DNA from: Coxiella endosymbiont of Dermacentor marginatus
GTDB lineage: Bacteria > Pseudomonadota > Gammaproteobacteria > Coxiellales > Coxiellaceae
Direction of reading: 5' to 3'
NCBI RefSeq assembly: GCF_907164955.1
Contig: NZ_OU015521.1
Coordinates: 837,207 to 901,206 of the forward strand
DNA length: 64,000 nucleotides
The notes under the pieces were generated by a model that did no database searches, was not told the DNA's origin, and was given only the letters and a program-made list of their open reading frames with translations. Positions 31,019 through 42,749 of this stretch are shown in pieces. A program made the position numbers and the translations under genes. Position 1 is the stretch's first letter, and each line of letters begins with the position of its first letter.

Positions 31019-32677
31019 TTATTCTTCTTGCTTATTCTGCATTTGTTCTTTCAGGAGGTCACCCAAAGTGGTTTTAGTTGGTACATCAGATACCATCCGA
31101 CTCCCCTTATCTGCACGCCCTTCTACAGCTTTGTGAGATACTTGAATGAGACGGTTTTTACGATCCACATTGATAATTTTAACTGCGATCTCATCACCCA
31201 CATTAAACTCTTCAGTCAAGTCTTTTATACGATCATAGGTATAGTCTGATAAACGCATCTGACCAAACACCTGATCAGCCAATTCTAAAGTAGCTTGTTT
31301 ATTTTCTACTTCTTTCACTTTAGCTCGGATGATTTTATCCTTATCATGTTTTTCAAGGAATTCCTCTACAGGATCCTCTTCAAGTTGTTTTATACCGAGA
31401 GAAACTCGCTCACGCTCCGGATCAATCGACAAAATAACGGTTTCTACCTCGTCACCTTTCTTGTAACGACGAATAGCTTCCTCACCGATTTCTGACCAGG
31501 AAATGTCGGATACATGCACAAGACCGTCGATATCACCTTCTAACCCGATAAACATACCGAAATCTGTAATGGATCTAATTTTGCTTATAATTTTTTCGTC
31601 TTTTTGGTGTTTTCCAGCGAATTCTTGCCATGGATTAGGCTTGCATTGCTTAATGCCCAATGAAATACGACGACGCTCTTCATCGATTTCAAGCACCATA
31701 ACCTCAACTTCCTCTCCGATCTGAACTACTCTACTGGGATGAATATTTTTATTAGTCCAATCCAATTCAGAAGTATGAACTAAGCCTTCTACACCCCCCC
31801 CTAGTTGAACAAAACATCCATAATCAGTGATGTTGGTCACTCTACCAAATACTCGAGAATTAACAGAGTAACGTCGTTCAATATTTAACCAAGGATCATC
31901 AGCTAATTGTTTCATGCCTAACGATACGCGATTTTTATCGCGGTCGAATTTAAGGACTTTAACATGAACCTCATCACCTATATTGAGTAACTCACTCGGA
32001 TGTTTGACGCGTTTCCAAGCCATATCAGTGATGTGTAACAAACCATCAACACCCCCTAAGTCAACAAAAGCACCGTAGTCCGTAATATTCTTAACGATTC
32101 CCTTAATTTCTTGACCTTCCTGAAGTTTTTCTAACCGGGCTTGTCGCTCAGCACTGGATTCAGCTTCCATTACAGCACGTCGAGAAACAACGATATTATT
32201 TCGATGACAATCCATCTTAATAATTTTAAAATCATGGTCAGTATTTTTAAGAGAGTCAGGATCTCGAATGGGTCTAACGTCTACTAAAGACCCAGGTAAA
32301 AAAGCGCGAATTGAATTGATTTCTACAGTAAATCCACCTTTAACCCGTTCCACAATTTTTCCTTTAACTAACTCTCCAGTTTTATAAGATTTTTCGAGTT
32401 GACCCCAAGCTTTTTGACGACGTGCTTTTTCACGCGACAGGCGTGTTTCACCAAAACCATTATCAGGAGTATCAACTACTACATCTACTTTATCACCTAC
32501 ATGAATTTCTTCATGATAGAATTCAGAAACAGGTATGACACCTTCAGATTTAAGACCGGCATTAACAATAACCCATTCCGGTCCTACTTTAACAATAACA
32601 GCCTTAACTAAGGCGCCAGGCCGTAAATGAGTTTCTGTTAAACTTTTTTTAAATAAATCAGCAAAATTTTCGCTCAT
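31019..32677 (-). CDS. rpsA: 30S ribosomal protein S1
   Basis: S1 unwinds and presents mRNA to the 30S subunit. It is full length at 552 residues, with six S1/OB-fold repeats. Repeats three to six are the canonical RNA-binding ones, each with a [22 protein letters not shown] core, for example near residues 205, 290 and 375. The order gyrA-serC-aroA-cmk-rpsA is ancestral. In related genomes ihfB often lies between rpsA and lapA, but only 154 bases without an IHF-like frame are found here. Confidence 0.97.
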   Translation of the reverse strand: MSENFADLFKKSLTETHLRPGALVKAVIVKVGPEWVIVNAGLKSEGVIPVSEFYHEEIHVGDKVDVVVDTPDNGFGETRLSREKARRQKAWGQLEKSYKTGELVKGKIVERVKGGFTVEINSIRAFLPGSLVDVRPIRDPDSLKNTDHDFKIIKMDCHRNNIVVSRRAVMEAESSAERQARLEKLQEGQEIKGIVKNITDYGAFVDLGGVDGLLHITDMAWKRVKHPSELLNIGDEVHVKVLKFDRDKNRVSLGMKQLADDPWLNIERRYSVNSRVFGRVTNITDYGCFVQLGGGVEGLVHTSELDWTNKNIHPSRVVQIGEEVEVMVLEIDEERRRISLGIKQCKPNPWQEFAGKHQKDEKIISKIRSITDFGMFIGLEGDIDGLVHVSDISWSEIGEEAIRRYKKGDEVETVILSIDPERERVSLGIKQLEEDPVEEFLEKHDKDKIIRAKVKEVENKQATLELADQVFGQMRLSDYTYDRIKDLTEEFNVGDEIAVKIINVDRKNRLIQVSHKAVEGRADKGSRMVSDVPTKTTLGDLLKEQMQNKQEE

Positions 32678-32774
32678 GCACTTACATATTATTTTTAATC
32701 ATACCAATAATAGTATGAAGTTATTATTAAATCTTATTTAGGTAAAATCTCCCTCTTCCCTCCTCTCCTAATTT

Positions 32775-33470
32775 TTAACCCAAACTCCTGCTCCTTATAT
32801 AGTTCATGACTATTAAAAAAACTTCCTCGATACTTAATTTAGTTGTATCAATAAGTAAAGCATCCATTGCTGGTTTGGTAGGAGAGATTTTTCTATTAAC
32901 GTCACGGCAATCACGCTCTTCCAAATCCTCCTGGATGTCACGCAGGCTAACATTAATCCTTTGTTCTTGCAACTGTCTATAACGTCGATAGGCACGCTCT
33001 TTCGGGTCGGCATCGAAATAGAATTTAAGAGTGGCATAAGGAAACACAATAGTCCCCATATCACGACCGTCGGCCACTAACCCAGGCCATCGAAGAAAAT
33101 CACGTTGATATTGAAAGACGGCTTGTCGAACCACTGAAAGGGTCGAACTCTTAGAAGCTAGAGAGCCACATTCTTCAGTTCGGATAGCTTCTGTGATATC
33201 ATGATTATCACAGCTCACTTTAAGTTTTTTAACCATAGGTTGACTTTCGATTACTATTTGGAGTTGTTTTAGAAGGCAACTTATATCTTTATGCTTTTCT
33301 AGAGGAACCCTATAGTAAGATAACGCCCAAGCTATCGCACGATAGATAATTCCACTGTCTAAAATATGCCAATGCAAAGCTTGTGCAACTCTGAGAGCAA
33401 TAGTTCCCTTTCCGGAACCAGACGTTCCATCAATGGTAATAACCGTTGGTTGTTCTTCTAAGTTATTCAT
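32775..33470 (-). CDS. cmk: Cytidylate kinase
   Basis: Cmk phosphorylates CMP and dCMP. Its 231 residues include the P-loop GTSGSGKGT at residues 15-23, the LDSGIIYRAIAW substrate segment, the DGRDMGTIVFP block and the C-terminal LIDTTKLSIEEV. It lies between aroA and rpsA in the usual order. The frame is intact and of normal length. Confidence 0.96.
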   Translation of the reverse strand: MNNLEEQPTVITIDGTSGSGKGTIALRVAQALHWHILDSGIIYRAIAWALSYYRVPLEKHKDISCLLKQLQIVIESQPMVKKLKVSCDNHDITEAIRTEECGSLASKSSTLSVVRQAVFQYQRDFLRWPGLVADGRDMGTIVFPYATLKFYFDADPKERAYRRYRQLQEQRINVSLRDIQEDLEERDCRDVNRKISPTKPAMDALLIDTTKLSIEEVFLIVMNYIRSRSLG

Positions 33471-33527
33471 AAATTCAGTTCCTTCTTTAACTCAGTTCCT
33501 TCCTTATGGAGAAGTTATAGAGAGGAG

Positions 33528-34844
33528 TTAAAGATTTCTGCTTCCAGAAAGAACTTTTAACTCTATTCCTATTTCATTTACTAACTCGGCAAAATTAGGA
33601 AAAGAAGTTTTAACATTCTCACAATCGCAAATACGCACAGCAGACTTTGCTATAATGCCTGCAATCGCAAATGCCATAGCAATTCGATGATCGTGATAAC
33701 TGAGAATTGTTCCACCTTGAAATGCTCCTCCTTGAACAATAATACCATCTGGAAGTGATTTTACTTTAACTCCTAATTTTTGTAGTCCCTCTGCCATGGC
33801 AGCAATACGGTCAGTTTCTTTTACTCGTAGTTCCTTTGCGCCTCGCAATACAGTTTTTCCTCGTGCAGCAACGGCAGCAATTAATAAGATAGGAAATTCA
33901 TCAATAGCCAATGGTATTTGTTCTTGAGGAATTTCAATACCTGTAAGTTGGGCATGGCGTACGAAAATATTACCTACAGGTTCCCCATTTTTTTCCTGAT
34001 GGTTTATAATCTTAATATCTGCACCCATCATTTTTAATAAATTTATAATGCCAAGACGGGTAGGATTAATACCGATCTGGCGCAAATAAATAGTAGAACC
34101 CGGTGTGATAGTTGCCGCCACAATAAAAAAAGCAGCCGATGAAATGTCACCAGGTATGGAAATATCTCTTGCTTTAAGCATACCACCACCGGAAACACAA
34201 GTATGAAGATTTTCAACTCGCACAGGATAATTGAAATGCTTTAACAGTCGCTCAGTATGATCTCGTGAAGGTGCTGATTCTATAATACAAGTTTCCCCCC
34301 GCGCATATAATCCCGCTAATAACAAGCAAGATTTCACTTGAGCACTTGCTATAGGTAAACGATAATGAATTCCTTTTAAATTAGGATTTCCGCTAATTTT
34401 AAGAGGAGGTGAGTTTTCGGCCGAGTTAATTTTTGCACCCATTTGCAACAAAGGATCAATAATGCGTTTCATAGGGCGACGTCTTAAAGATTGATCACCC
34501 GTGAGATTAGTATCGAACGATTGTCCTGCCAATAAGCCTGTTAATAATCGAATAGCTGTTCCCGAATTACCGCAGTCCACGCTATCAGATGGAACATTTA
34601 ATCCATTTTTTCCTATTCCATTCACTAACAATATATTCTCATTCTCAATCACTTCGATAATAACACCCATTTTCTGAAAAGCGCTTACAGTAACAAGGTT
34701 ATCAGCGCCCATTAAAAAACCATTCACTTGTGTGCGTCCTTCAGCAATAACGGCTAAAATCGTCACTCGATGAGAAATTGATTTATCACCAGGAATACTT
34801 ATTTCACCATTTAAATTATTCGATGGAGTAATATAATAGTCCAT
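33528..34844 (-). CDS. aroA: 3-phosphoshikimate 1-carboxyvinyltransferase (EPSP synthase)
   Basis: AroA joins shikimate-3-phosphate and PEP to give EPSP on the route to chorismate. The 438-residue protein has [10 protein letters not shown] near residue 18, the [16 protein letters not shown] segment near 93, DQSLRRRPM near 120 and the [13 protein letters not shown] block near 345. Retention points to a chorismate need, for example for folate, quinones or aromatic amino acids; the downstream pathway cannot be judged from this window. It sits six bases from serC. Confidence 0.96.
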   Translation of the reverse strand: MDYYITPSNNLNGEISIPGDKSISHRVTILAVIAEGRTQVNGFLMGADNLVTVSAFQKMGVIIEVIENENILLVNGIGKNGLNVPSDSVDCGNSGTAIRLLTGLLAGQSFDTNLTGDQSLRRRPMKRIIDPLLQMGAKINSAENSPPLKISGNPNLKGIHYRLPIASAQVKSCLLLAGLYARGETCIIESAPSRDHTERLLKHFNYPVRVENLHTCVSGGGMLKARDISIPGDISSAAFFIVAATITPGSTIYLRQIGINPTRLGIINLLKMMGADIKIINHQEKNGEPVGNIFVRHAQLTGIEIPQEQIPLAIDEFPILLIAAVAARGKTVLRGAKELRVKETDRIAAMAEGLQKLGVKVKSLPDGIIVQGGAFQGGTILSYHDHRIAMAFAIAGIIAKSAVRICDCENVKTSFPNFAELVNEIGIELKVLSGSRNL

Positions 34845-34849
34845 CTTCT

Positions 34850-35932
34850 TTAGCCATGCTGTTTTTCAAACTGTTGCATAAAATCAATTAAGGCGTCGAT
34901 GCCAGATTCTGGCATCGCATTATAAATGCTAGCCCGCATACCGCCTAAAAAACGATGACCTTTTAAATTAGCTAATCCATGTTCTACAGCTTTTTTCAAA
35001 AAAAGAGAACTAAGATTTTCGTCTACCAATGTAAAAATAATATTCATCCGCGAACGATAGTTAAGATCGATCGCATTATGATAAAAATTACTTTTATCAA
35101 TAGCGTTGTAAAGTTTTTTTGCTTTACGTTTATTACGTTCAGCTAGAACAGAAACACCACCTTCTTTTTTCAACCATTTGAAAACCAAACCCGCAATGTA
35201 CCAAGCAAATGTCGGCGGTGTGTTCCACAGTGAACTTTCTTGCGCATGTAAGCTATAATTCAAAAAACTGGGAATTTTTTGAAGAGGATTGCGATTTAAT
35301 AAATCTTCGCGAATAATTACAATAGTTAATCCTGCCATGCCAATATTTTTTTGAGCACAAGCAAAAATTAATCCATATCGTGATACATCAAAAGGACGAG
35401 ATAATAAATTTGATGACATATCACAGACTAAGGTTAAGCTCGTTTTAGGAATAAAAGAAAATTCCATTCCATTCACCGTCTCATTATCAACGTAATATAA
35501 ATACGCCGCCTTCTTTGGAATATCCCAAGAAGTTTGATCAGGAATAGTGGTATAATGGAAATTCTTAGCACTGGCTGCTAAATGAAGATCACAATAGCGT
35601 TTTGCTTCTTCAATCGCTTGTTGGGACCAAACCCCAGAATCAACATAAACTGCTGTCTTGTACTTACCCACTAAATTCATTGGAACCATGGAAAACTGTA
35701 ATCGAGCTCCACCTTGTAAAAATAAAATCCGATAATTGTTCGGAATAATTAATAGCTCTCTAAGGTTTTGTTCTGACTCTTCAATGACTTTTTTAAATTC
35801 TTTGCTACGGTGAGAAACTTCTGCTATCGACATTCCAACACCGTTCCAATCTAATAACTCATCACGTGCCACATGCAGGACTGTTTCTGGCAACATAGCT
35901 GGACCAGCAGAAAAATTGTAAACACGAAACAT
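34850..35932 (-). CDS. serC: Phosphoserine aminotransferase
   Basis: SerC is a PLP enzyme making phosphoserine from 3-phosphohydroxypyruvate; in many bacteria it also serves vitamin B6 synthesis. It has 360 residues, starting [15 protein letters not shown]. The PLP lysine is in the [10 protein letters not shown] block near residue 197. Other conserved parts are [14 protein letters not shown] and the C-terminal [19 protein letters not shown]. It lies between gyrA and aroA, as in many gammaproteobacteria, but the pheA often found here is absent. Confidence 0.96.
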   Translation of the reverse strand: MFRVYNFSAGPAMLPETVLHVARDELLDWNGVGMSIAEVSHRSKEFKKVIEESEQNLRELLIIPNNYRILFLQGGARLQFSMVPMNLVGKYKTAVYVDSGVWSQQAIEEAKRYCDLHLAASAKNFHYTTIPDQTSWDIPKKAAYLYYVDNETVNGMEFSFIPKTSLTLVCDMSSNLLSRPFDVSRYGLIFACAQKNIGMAGLTIVIIREDLLNRNPLQKIPSFLNYSLHAQESSLWNTPPTFAWYIAGLVFKWLKKEGGVSVLAERNKRKAKKLYNAIDKSNFYHNAIDLNYRSRMNIIFTLVDENLSSLFLKKAVEHGLANLKGHRFLGGMRASIYNAMPESGIDALIDFMQQFEKQHG

Positions 35933-36115
35933 AAAAAATCCTTATTGTATAAATCCCTAAGATAAAGGGAACATCCATTCTCATTCCCAAGCACTTCCCA
36001 CTTTACTTATCAAAGAAATGAGAGGAAAAAATGACTTCTCTTTTATCCTAAGCTCTCTCGCCGCTGCTTATAGGAGGAATTTAGGATGAAGGCTTAATCA
36101 TTTCTTGTTCTTTTA

Positions 36116-38647
36116 TTAACTTTCTGCAGGAATAACTTCCATTCCGACAAGTGATTCCTGCTGTGCCAACTGAATCAATCGAACTCCCTGAGTATTTCGC
36201 CTCATCCGTGAAATCTCATTCGCACGAATGCGGACTAAAGTACCTTTGTCGCTGATTAACAATACTTCATCATTATCAAATACTTGTTTGGAGGAAACTA
36301 CATTTCCGTTACGTTGATTAATACGAATGGCGATAACACCTTGACCACTTCGACCTGTTGACCGGTAATTCTCTATATCCGTGCGTTGTCCATAGCCATG
36401 GACAGTCGCTGTTAAAATACATCCCCCTGATTTTATAATAATTAAAGAAATTACATTATGATTTCCTTTCAATTTAATCCCATGCACCCCGCGTGCTGAA
36501 CGTCCCATTTCACGTATTTCATTCTCATGAAAACGAATAGCTTTCCCTACATTAGTCACAAGCATCACTTCTTTATTTCCATCCGTGATATCAACTCCTA
36601 TTAATCGGTCTTTTTCTTTCAATACTAATGCAATTTTTCCATTTGTTCGAGGTTGAGAAAATTCAGCTAGTGTAACTTTTTTTACAAAACCCTGGGCTGT
36701 AACCATAAAAACAAAATAAGATCTATCATAATAACGTATAGGTAGTATAGCGGAAATATGTTCGTCCTTATCTAAAGGAAGTAAATTAACGACTGGACGT
36801 CCGTATGCAGTGCGACTACTCTGCGGAACTTGATAAACCTTAAGCCAGTATACCTTTCCATAGGTTGAAAAACATAGAATTGTATCGTGCGAATTTGCTA
36901 CCAGAATGTTTTTAATAAAATCCTGTTCTTTTACTGCCGTAGCAAGCTTACCTCGCCCTCCCCGATGTTGAGCTTGATAATTACTTAACGATTGGGATTT
37001 AATATAGCCATCAAAAGATAATGTTACAACTAAATGCTCCTCAGGGATTAAATCCTCATTTGTCAGATCCGGCTTTATGTTGAGAATTTTAGTCCGGCGT
37101 GCATCCCCAAATTGGGTTTTAATCTCAATTAATTCATTCCTAATAACTTGATGTAATTTGTTAGAATCGGAAATAATCGAAAGCAATCCACCAATATGAT
37201 CAACAATGGTGATATATTCTTCGTAAATTTTATTACTTTCAAGACTAGTTAATCGATACAAACGCAAATCCAAAATAGCTCGTGCTTGCACTGATGATAA
37301 ATGGTAACCATCGACTTGCAATCCGCATCCCGGTTCTAAGTTTTTAGGATGAGTGTCATTGCTTCTTGCTTTTTGTAATAATTCCGTTACCTTTCCAACT
37401 TTCCATGCTTTTTCTGACAAATTTTCTTTAGCAATCGACGGAGTTCTCGCTTTTTTAATAAGAATAATTACCTCATCGATATTGGACAGTACAACTCCAA
37501 GTCCTTCCAAAACATGTGCTCTTTCACGAGCTTTACACAACTCAAAAAGAGTTCGTCGCGTTACAACTTCTCGACGATGTTGTAAAAAAGCGCTTAATAA
37601 TTGCTTCAAATGTAATACACGTGGCTGGCCGTCGTCCAAAGCTACCATGTTAATCCCAAACACTGTTTGCAATTGGGTCTGGGCATATAAATTATTGAGT
37701 ATAATCTCAGCATTATCACCTCGACTTGCTTCAATCACCATGCGCATACCACGTTTGTCGGATTCATCACGAAGCCCAGAAATCCCTTCAATTTTCTTTT
37801 CACGCACTAATTCACCAATCTTTTTCAATAAACGCGCTTTATTCACTTGATAAGGAAGCTCAGATATAACAATTTGTGAACGTCCGTTTTCTGTTACTTC
37901 AATATTAGCTTTTGCGCGTACACAAATACGCCCCCGGCCTGTTTTATAGGCTTGCATAATCTCACTTCTGTAATCATTGATGATTCCAGCAGTTGGAAAA
38001 TCAGGGCCAGGTATATAGTGCATGAGTTCTTCCACAGTTAAATCTGAGTTATCAATTAATGCCAGAGTAGCATCAATAATTTCATTCAAGTTATGAGGAG
38101 GAATATTAGTCGCCATTCCTACTGCAATACCTGAAGAACCGTTGACTAATAAGTTGGGAATACGAGCAGGAAGTACCAGAGGTGCCATTTCAGTTTCATC
38201 ATAATTGGGAATATAATCTACAGTTTCTTTATTAAGATCCGCCATTAAGGCATGGGCAAATCGCGACAAACGGACTTCTGTGTAACGCATAGCTGCAGGC
38301 GCATCACCATCGATAGAACCAAAATTGCCTTGACCGTCAACGAGCAAATAGCGGAGACTGAAAGGCTGTGCCATTCTTACAATTGTGTCATAAACAGCAA
38401 CATCACCGTGAGGATGGTATTTACCAATTACATCTCCAACAATACGAGCAGATTTTTTATATGGTTTATTCCAATCATTCTCTAACTCAAGCATCGCATA
38501 GAGAACCCGACGATGCACCGGTTTTAATCCATCTCGCACATCCGGTAACGCTCGACCTACAATTACACTCATTGCGTAATCCAAATAGGACTGTTTTAAT
38601 TCGTCTTCAATAGTGATTGGGATAATCTCGTGTGCGAATTCCACCAT
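36116..38647 (-). CDS. gyrA: DNA gyrase subunit A
   Basis: GyrA carries the DNA breakage-rejoining site of gyrase. I start it at the ATG at 38647 ([10 protein letters not shown]), which aligns exactly with E. coli numbering; an upstream in-frame GTG at 38668 is the alternative. The catalytic tyrosine is Tyr122 in RYTEVRL. The C-terminal domain has six beta-pinwheel blades with the GyrA box QRGGRGK near residue 555 (AQHRGGRGK). Position 83, usually Ser or Thr, is Val here, while Asp87 is kept. It is complete at about 843 residues. Confidence 0.97.
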   Translation of the reverse strand: MVEFAHEIIPITIEDELKQSYLDYAMSVIVGRALPDVRDGLKPVHRRVLYAMLELENDWNKPYKKSARIVGDVIGKYHPHGDVAVYDTIVRMAQPFSLRYLLVDGQGNFGSIDGDAPAAMRYTEVRLSRFAHALMADLNKETVDYIPNYDETEMAPLVLPARIPNLLVNGSSGIAVGMATNIPPHNLNEIIDATLALIDNSDLTVEELMHYIPGPDFPTAGIINDYRSEIMQAYKTGRGRICVRAKANIEVTENGRSQIVISELPYQVNKARLLKKIGELVREKKIEGISGLRDESDKRGMRMVIEASRGDNAEIILNNLYAQTQLQTVFGINMVALDDGQPRVLHLKQLLSAFLQHRREVVTRRTLFELCKARERAHVLEGLGVVLSNIDEVIILIKKARTPSIAKENLSEKAWKVGKVTELLQKARSNDTHPKNLEPGCGLQVDGYHLSSVQARAILDLRLYRLTSLESNKIYEEYITIVDHIGGLLSIISDSNKLHQVIRNELIEIKTQFGDARRTKILNIKPDLTNEDLIPEEHLVVTLSFDGYIKSQSLSNYQAQHRGGRGKLATAVKEQDFIKNILVANSHDTILCFSTYGKVYWLKVYQVPQSSRTAYGRPVVNLLPLDKDEHISAILPIRYYDRSYFVFMVTAQGFVKKVTLAEFSQPRTNGKIALVLKEKDRLIGVDITDGNKEVMLVTNVGKAIRFHENEIREMGRSARGVHGIKLKGNHNVISLIIIKSGGCILTATVHGYGQRTDIENYRSTGRSGQGVIAIRINQRNGNVVSSKQVFDNDEVLLISDKGTLVRIRANEISRMRRNTQGVRLIQLAQQESLVGMEVIPAES

Positions 38648-38811
38648 GATGCTTGTTCTGTTTTTCACTTAAAAAAAATTGGCTTACTCAGAGTGAGACA
38701 TTATACCATACTTTAGATGGCTTGTTGAGTAGTTAGGTTTTCCGACTGTTAGTCAAAATTGCTAAAAAATTAATAACATTATCATTGCATTTTGTAATAT
38801 TCTTAATTGTG

Positions 38812-38817
38812 TATAAT
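38812..38817 (+). promoter_or_regulatory. Possible -10 element of mtaD
   Basis: A perfect TATAAT lies 31 bases upstream of the mtaD GTG start, in the 200-base spacer between divergent gyrA and mtaD. No matching -35 hexamer at 16-18 bases is obvious, and in such AT-rich sequence TATAAT can occur by chance. Confidence 0.35.
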
Positions 38818-38848
38818 ATCCTTTTATAACACAATAAAAAGGTGCTTT

Positions 38849-40183
38849 GTGGAAGTTATTGATTTACTCATAAATGCGCGTTGGATTCTTCCAGTTGCAC
38901 CGAAAAATCATATCTTCGAGCATTATGCATTAGCTGTCCGGGGTGGATATATTATTGACTTTCTACCACAGAAAAAAGTTAAAAAAAAATATTACGCGAC
39001 CCGTTCTTTAAATTTAAAAGATCATGTGGTAATGCCAGGTTTAATTAATGCTCATACTCATACTCCGATGAATCTTTTCCGTGGATTAGCGGATGACCTG
39101 CGATTACTTGATTGGTTAAAAAAATACATTTGGCCAGCTGAAAAAGCTTTAATTAATGCTGAATCTGTCTGTACAGGAACTAAATTGGCTATTGCTGAAA
39201 TGATACGTGGCGGGATAACCTGCTTTAATGATCATTATTTTTTTCATGATACAATTGCTCAAACAGCTAGTAAATCAGGAATTCGTGCTTGCGTTGGAAT
39301 GCTTGTTATGAATGTTCCTACCAATTGGGCTAAAGACGAAGAAACTTATTTATCTCTCGCCAAAGAGACTCTAGCTAAAAATGAGAATCTGCCCCTTATT
39401 TCATGGGCTTTGGCACCTCATGCACCGTATACAGCCAGTGATAAGGCTTTGAAAGAAATTGTAAAGTTGTCAGAACAATACAATCTACCCATTCATATGC
39501 ATATTCATGAAACAAAATATGAGATTGAACAAAGCCTATATAAATATGGAAAAAGACCACTTGCTCGTTTATATAAACTTGGTTTGTTATCTGAGCGCTT
39601 AATCGCTGTGCATATGACACAACTAACATCGGAAGAAATTGAACTGGTTCAAAAAACAAAAGCTAATGTGGTTCATTGTCCTGAATCCAATTTAAAGCTT
39701 GCTAGCGGCATCGCCCCTATCGCAAAGCTTCTCAGTGCAGGAATAAATGTAGCTATTGGCACGGATGGAGCAGCGAGTAATAACGATCTTGATTTATTCA
39801 GCGAAATGAGAACCGCTACTTTTATCGCCAAAGTGTTAGGTGAAGATCCCACTCATTTGCCTGCTGAAAAAGCTATTAAAATGGCAACGCTAAATGGTGC
39901 TAAGGCACTAGGATTAGAGAATAAAGTTGGTTCACTCGAAATCGGAAAACTAGCCGATATAATTGCCGTGGACTTAAGCTCTTATCTAACCCAACCTGTC
40001 TTTAATCCAATATCGCATCTAGTATACGCAATTAATCGACTCCAAGTGAGTGATATGTGGGTATCCGGTAAACAATTACTTAAAAAAGGTGAATTTACAA
40101 AATTAGATATTGATCGCATACTCAAAAATAGCTTAGAATGGACAGACCGAGTCTTGTCTTTTAAAGCTTCTGCTAAATTGTAG
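38849..40183 (+). CDS. mtaD: Amidohydrolase MtaD: 5-methylthioadenosine/S-adenosylhomocysteine deaminase
   Basis: A TRZ/ATZ-family amidohydrolase predicted to deaminate methylthioadenosine, SAH or related adenosines. Metal ligands are in GLINAHTHTP (HxH, near residue 65), MHIHETKYE, and GTDGAASNNDLDLF near residue 300, with HCPESNLKLASG conserved between. I choose the GTG at 38849 preceded by an AAGG, giving 444 residues (VEVIDLLINARW); a longer frame from 38807 adds an unlikely leader. It is transcribed away from gyrA. Some relatives act on guanine or cytosine derivatives, so the substrate is by family inference. Confidence 0.85.
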   Translation: MEVIDLLINARWILPVAPKNHIFEHYALAVRGGYIIDFLPQKKVKKKYYATRSLNLKDHVVMPGLINAHTHTPMNLFRGLADDLRLLDWLKKYIWPAEKALINAESVCTGTKLAIAEMIRGGITCFNDHYFFHDTIAQTASKSGIRACVGMLVMNVPTNWAKDEETYLSLAKETLAKNENLPLISWALAPHAPYTASDKALKEIVKLSEQYNLPIHMHIHETKYEIEQSLYKYGKRPLARLYKLGLLSERLIAVHMTQLTSEEIELVQKTKANVVHCPESNLKLASGIAPIAKLLSAGINVAIGTDGAASNNDLDLFSEMRTATFIAKVLGEDPTHLPAEKAIKMATLNGAKALGLENKVGSLEIGKLADIIAVDLSSYLTQPVFNPISHLVYAINRLQVSDMWVSGKQLLKKGEFTKLDIDRILKNSLEWTDRVLSFKASAKL

Positions 40184-40499
40184 GCTGTTATAAATGCTCT
40201 AAAGCTCCGTACCAGAAAACAGAGAGTGTGAAAAAATTAAAATTAATTAAGTAACCCTCTTCTATAATGTTTCAATCACAATTGCCTCATAATGTTCAAT
40301 TACGCAGCATAGTTTTAATGAAGGTATGTCACTACAGCAAATAATTTCAAGTAGTTGAAGATTAGTTCAGTTATTTTGAACTTGATTCCGTACAGATGGT
40401 TGCTTTTAAACTTTAAATTTCTGGTTACGGCAATGTGTGTCTTCCCTAAATTACACCGATATTTGGCTAACCGATTAAGAAACATATTAATATATTGTT

Positions 40500-41390
40500 A
40501 ATATTGCACCTCTTTTTCAGTTACTTGTTGAACTTTATTACACCCCTTTTTTGTTATATAACGTGCATCCTTTTATTATTTCTGTGATTGAATTTTTGAT
40601 GCCTTTTATTACATAAGGCTATTTGATATCTCTTTTAAAAATTTCTTGTCGGCTCAATTCATTATCTAAATTAAAGACCGCTCAAAATGTAAAAATCCTT
40701 CTTTTAACAGCAGTTACTTTTCTACTAATGAAAATACCTTTGGAATACCTAAAATCCCTTTTACACAAAAAAATAATGCTAACTAGAACATGAAAAGCAT
40801 CTAACCTCAAACGTGAATAATTTACCATGTCGATTCCGAATTCAAATAATAAACTTATTGTACATACTTAGAAAGATATTCAGCTACATCTTTTTGAGTA
40901 ACTGTTATTCGAATCTTAATTTCAGGATCCATCAATTCTGTGAGTCTTATCAACATTCCACAATTTGATCACTTCTTTGCTTTTTGTAAAGACCAAGTAT
41001 TTCTAAAATAGAAATAATTTATGATGCTAATTTTATGCATTTATCAAACTGTAATGATTGGCTGTCTAACGTAGATAAGCAAATAGCGTTCTCAGAAAAA
41101 TTCACGCATTTCGGAATAAAATTGAGCGATGATGGTTTTGTTTAGTTCGAGGATTAAAGCTGGACATTGAAGCCTTTCTATTACGTTAGCGTTGATAAAT
41201 GTTTTGTCAGAATCGTTACTCCCAAAAATCTGATACGTCAGATCATCCCTTCAAACAGCTTAATGTCTCTATGACTCTTAGCTGATCGATCACTACTGAG
41301 TTTGAAGTTTCGATAAAGGTTTTTGTAATTTCTTTAAATCCTTACTAAAACTCACTTAGATGCAGTAGGTTTCTCATTGTTTAAAATTTT
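40500..41390 (-). pseudogene. uvrB: Remnant of uvrB (excinuclease ABC subunit B)
   Basis: UvrB is the damage-verifying helicase of nucleotide excision repair. Minus-strand peptides read in order through stops and shifts: SDKTFINANVIERLQCPALI and LNKTIIAQFYSEMREFF (41210-41095) match 'SGKTFT.ANVI..LQ.P.LVLAPNKTLAAQ.Y.EM.EFF'. DPEIKIRITVTQ is near 40930, fused to a DVAEYLSKY piece. LRLDAFHVLV (about 40820) matches 'LRLG.FDVLVGINLL', KEGFLHFERSLI (about 40700) matches 'DKEGFLRSERSLIQT', and GIKNSITEIIKG is near 40600. Large internal parts are deleted. Confidence 0.85.
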
Positions 41391-41434
41391 ATTTTCCACT
41401 ACTCTACCTTTTAAATTTTAGAGGAGCTTATACT

Positions 41435-42619
41435 ATGAAAGACGTCTTATCTACCAGAGCACAACAAATTAAGACTTCAGCTACAGTGGCTGTTTCTGAT
41501 CTAGCTCGAGAGTTAAAAAATCAAGGGCACGATGTAATTAGCCTTAGCTCTGGTGAACCGGACTTTGATACTCCAGATCCTATCAAACAGTCAGCAATAA
41601 AAGCTATCCAACAAGGATTTACTAAATATACTCATATTGAAGGCACTCCTACCTTGAAAATAGCCATTTCTCAAAAATTGAGACGTGATAATCAATTAAA
41701 TTATGAACCTAATGAAATCATTGTAAGTAATGGAGCAAAGCAATCTATTTACAATGCCATCATGGCTGTACTGAATACAAGTGATGAAGCAATTATTCTA
41801 GCACCTTACTGGGTAAGTTACCCATCTATTGTGAAAATGGTCGGCGCAGTTCCAATCATTATTCAGACTACTCTTTCTCAAAATTTTAAAATAACCCCTC
41901 AGCAATTAGAAGAAGCTATAACACCAAAAACTCGCCTATTAATTTTAAATAGTCCAAGTAACCCTTCTGGAATAGCTTATAGCAAATCAGAATTAGAAGC
42001 TTTTGCGGAAATATTACTGAAGTACCCAGAAGTATTAATTCTTTCAGATGATATTTATGAATATATTTTATGGGGGCAAGACTATTTCGTTAACATTTTG
42101 AATGTATGTCCTAAATTGCGTAATCGAACTATTATTATCAATGGTGCTTCTAAAGCTTTTGCTATGACAGGATGGCGGATTGGTTATGCTATCGGTCCTA
42201 AAGCCATTATTCAAGCAATGAAAAAAATTCAATCTCAAAGCACCTCTTGCCCTAATTCAATCGCTCAAGTAGCAGTAACTACTGCTTTAGGCTATGAACG
42301 TGGTTATTTTAATTATATGTATGAGACTTATAAAATGCGTCACGATTTAGTATTAAAAGCACTCAATCAAATGAAAGGTGTAAGATGCATTCCTGCAGAC
42401 GGTGCTTTTTATCTTTTTCCTGACTTAACAAAAACTATTAAACGACTTAAATTACCATCTGATATCGAACTTTCTACTTATTTGCTCAATAAAATCAACG
42501 TAGCTGTAGTTCCCGGAAGTGCTTTTGGCTTATCAGGCCATATCCGCCTTTCTTGTGCCACTAGTAATGAAAACCTTAGGGAAGCAATAAATCGCTTGTC
42601 GACTGTGCTGGATCAATAA
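41435..42619 (+). CDS. aspC: Aspartate/aromatic-type aminotransferase
   Basis: A class I PLP aminotransferase of the aspartate aminotransferase I-gamma type, 394 residues. Visible motifs are SSGEPDFDTPDPI near residue 37, the NSPSNPSGI substrate-carboxylate block near 170, the PLP lysine in NGASKAFAMTGWRIGY near 235, and the C-terminal arginine in HIRLSCATS. It probably interconverts aspartate/glutamate and oxaloacetate/2-oxoglutarate; some relatives also use prephenate. A good ribosome-binding site (AGAGGAG) precedes the ATG. The symbol follows common usage for this lineage. Confidence 0.9.
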   Translation: MKDVLSTRAQQIKTSATVAVSDLARELKNQGHDVISLSSGEPDFDTPDPIKQSAIKAIQQGFTKYTHIEGTPTLKIAISQKLRRDNQLNYEPNEIIVSNGAKQSIYNAIMAVLNTSDEAIILAPYWVSYPSIVKMVGAVPIIIQTTLSQNFKITPQQLEEAITPKTRLLILNSPSNPSGIAYSKSELEAFAEILLKYPEVLILSDDIYEYILWGQDYFVNILNVCPKLRNRTIIINGASKAFAMTGWRIGYAIGPKAIIQAMKKIQSQSTSCPNSIAQVAVTTALGYERGYFNYMYETYKMRHDLVLKALNQMKGVRCIPADGAFYLFPDLTKTIKRLKLPSDIELSTYLLNKINVAVVPGSAFGLSGHIRLSCATSNENLREAINRLSTVLDQ

Positions 42620-42674
42620 GTTAGTTGATTCTCATATCGTTGGTCGGTAACATAAGATCCTTATGTACCAGTTC

Positions 42675-42749
42675 TCCTCGGTAGCTCAGTGGTAGAGCAG
42701 GTGGCTGTTAACCACTTGGTCGGGGGTTCGAATCCCTCCCGGGGAGCCA
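42675..42749 (+). tRNA. tRNA-Asn (anticodon GTT)
   Basis: A complete cloverleaf: acceptor TCCTCGG pairs with CCGGGGA (one G-T), the D-arm contains AGCTCAGTGGTAGAGC, the anticodon loop reads CTGTTAA with anticodon GTT, the T-arm loop is TTCGAAT, and the CCA end is encoded at 42747-42749. It follows aspC by 55 bases. A GTT anticodon identifies asparagine. Confidence 0.97.

Noticed and set aside
37353..37850. 165-codon plus-strand frame inside gyrA
   Set aside because: Antisense to a conserved gyrA region; its composition (Ser/Ile/Arg) is what the reverse of gyrA codons gives.
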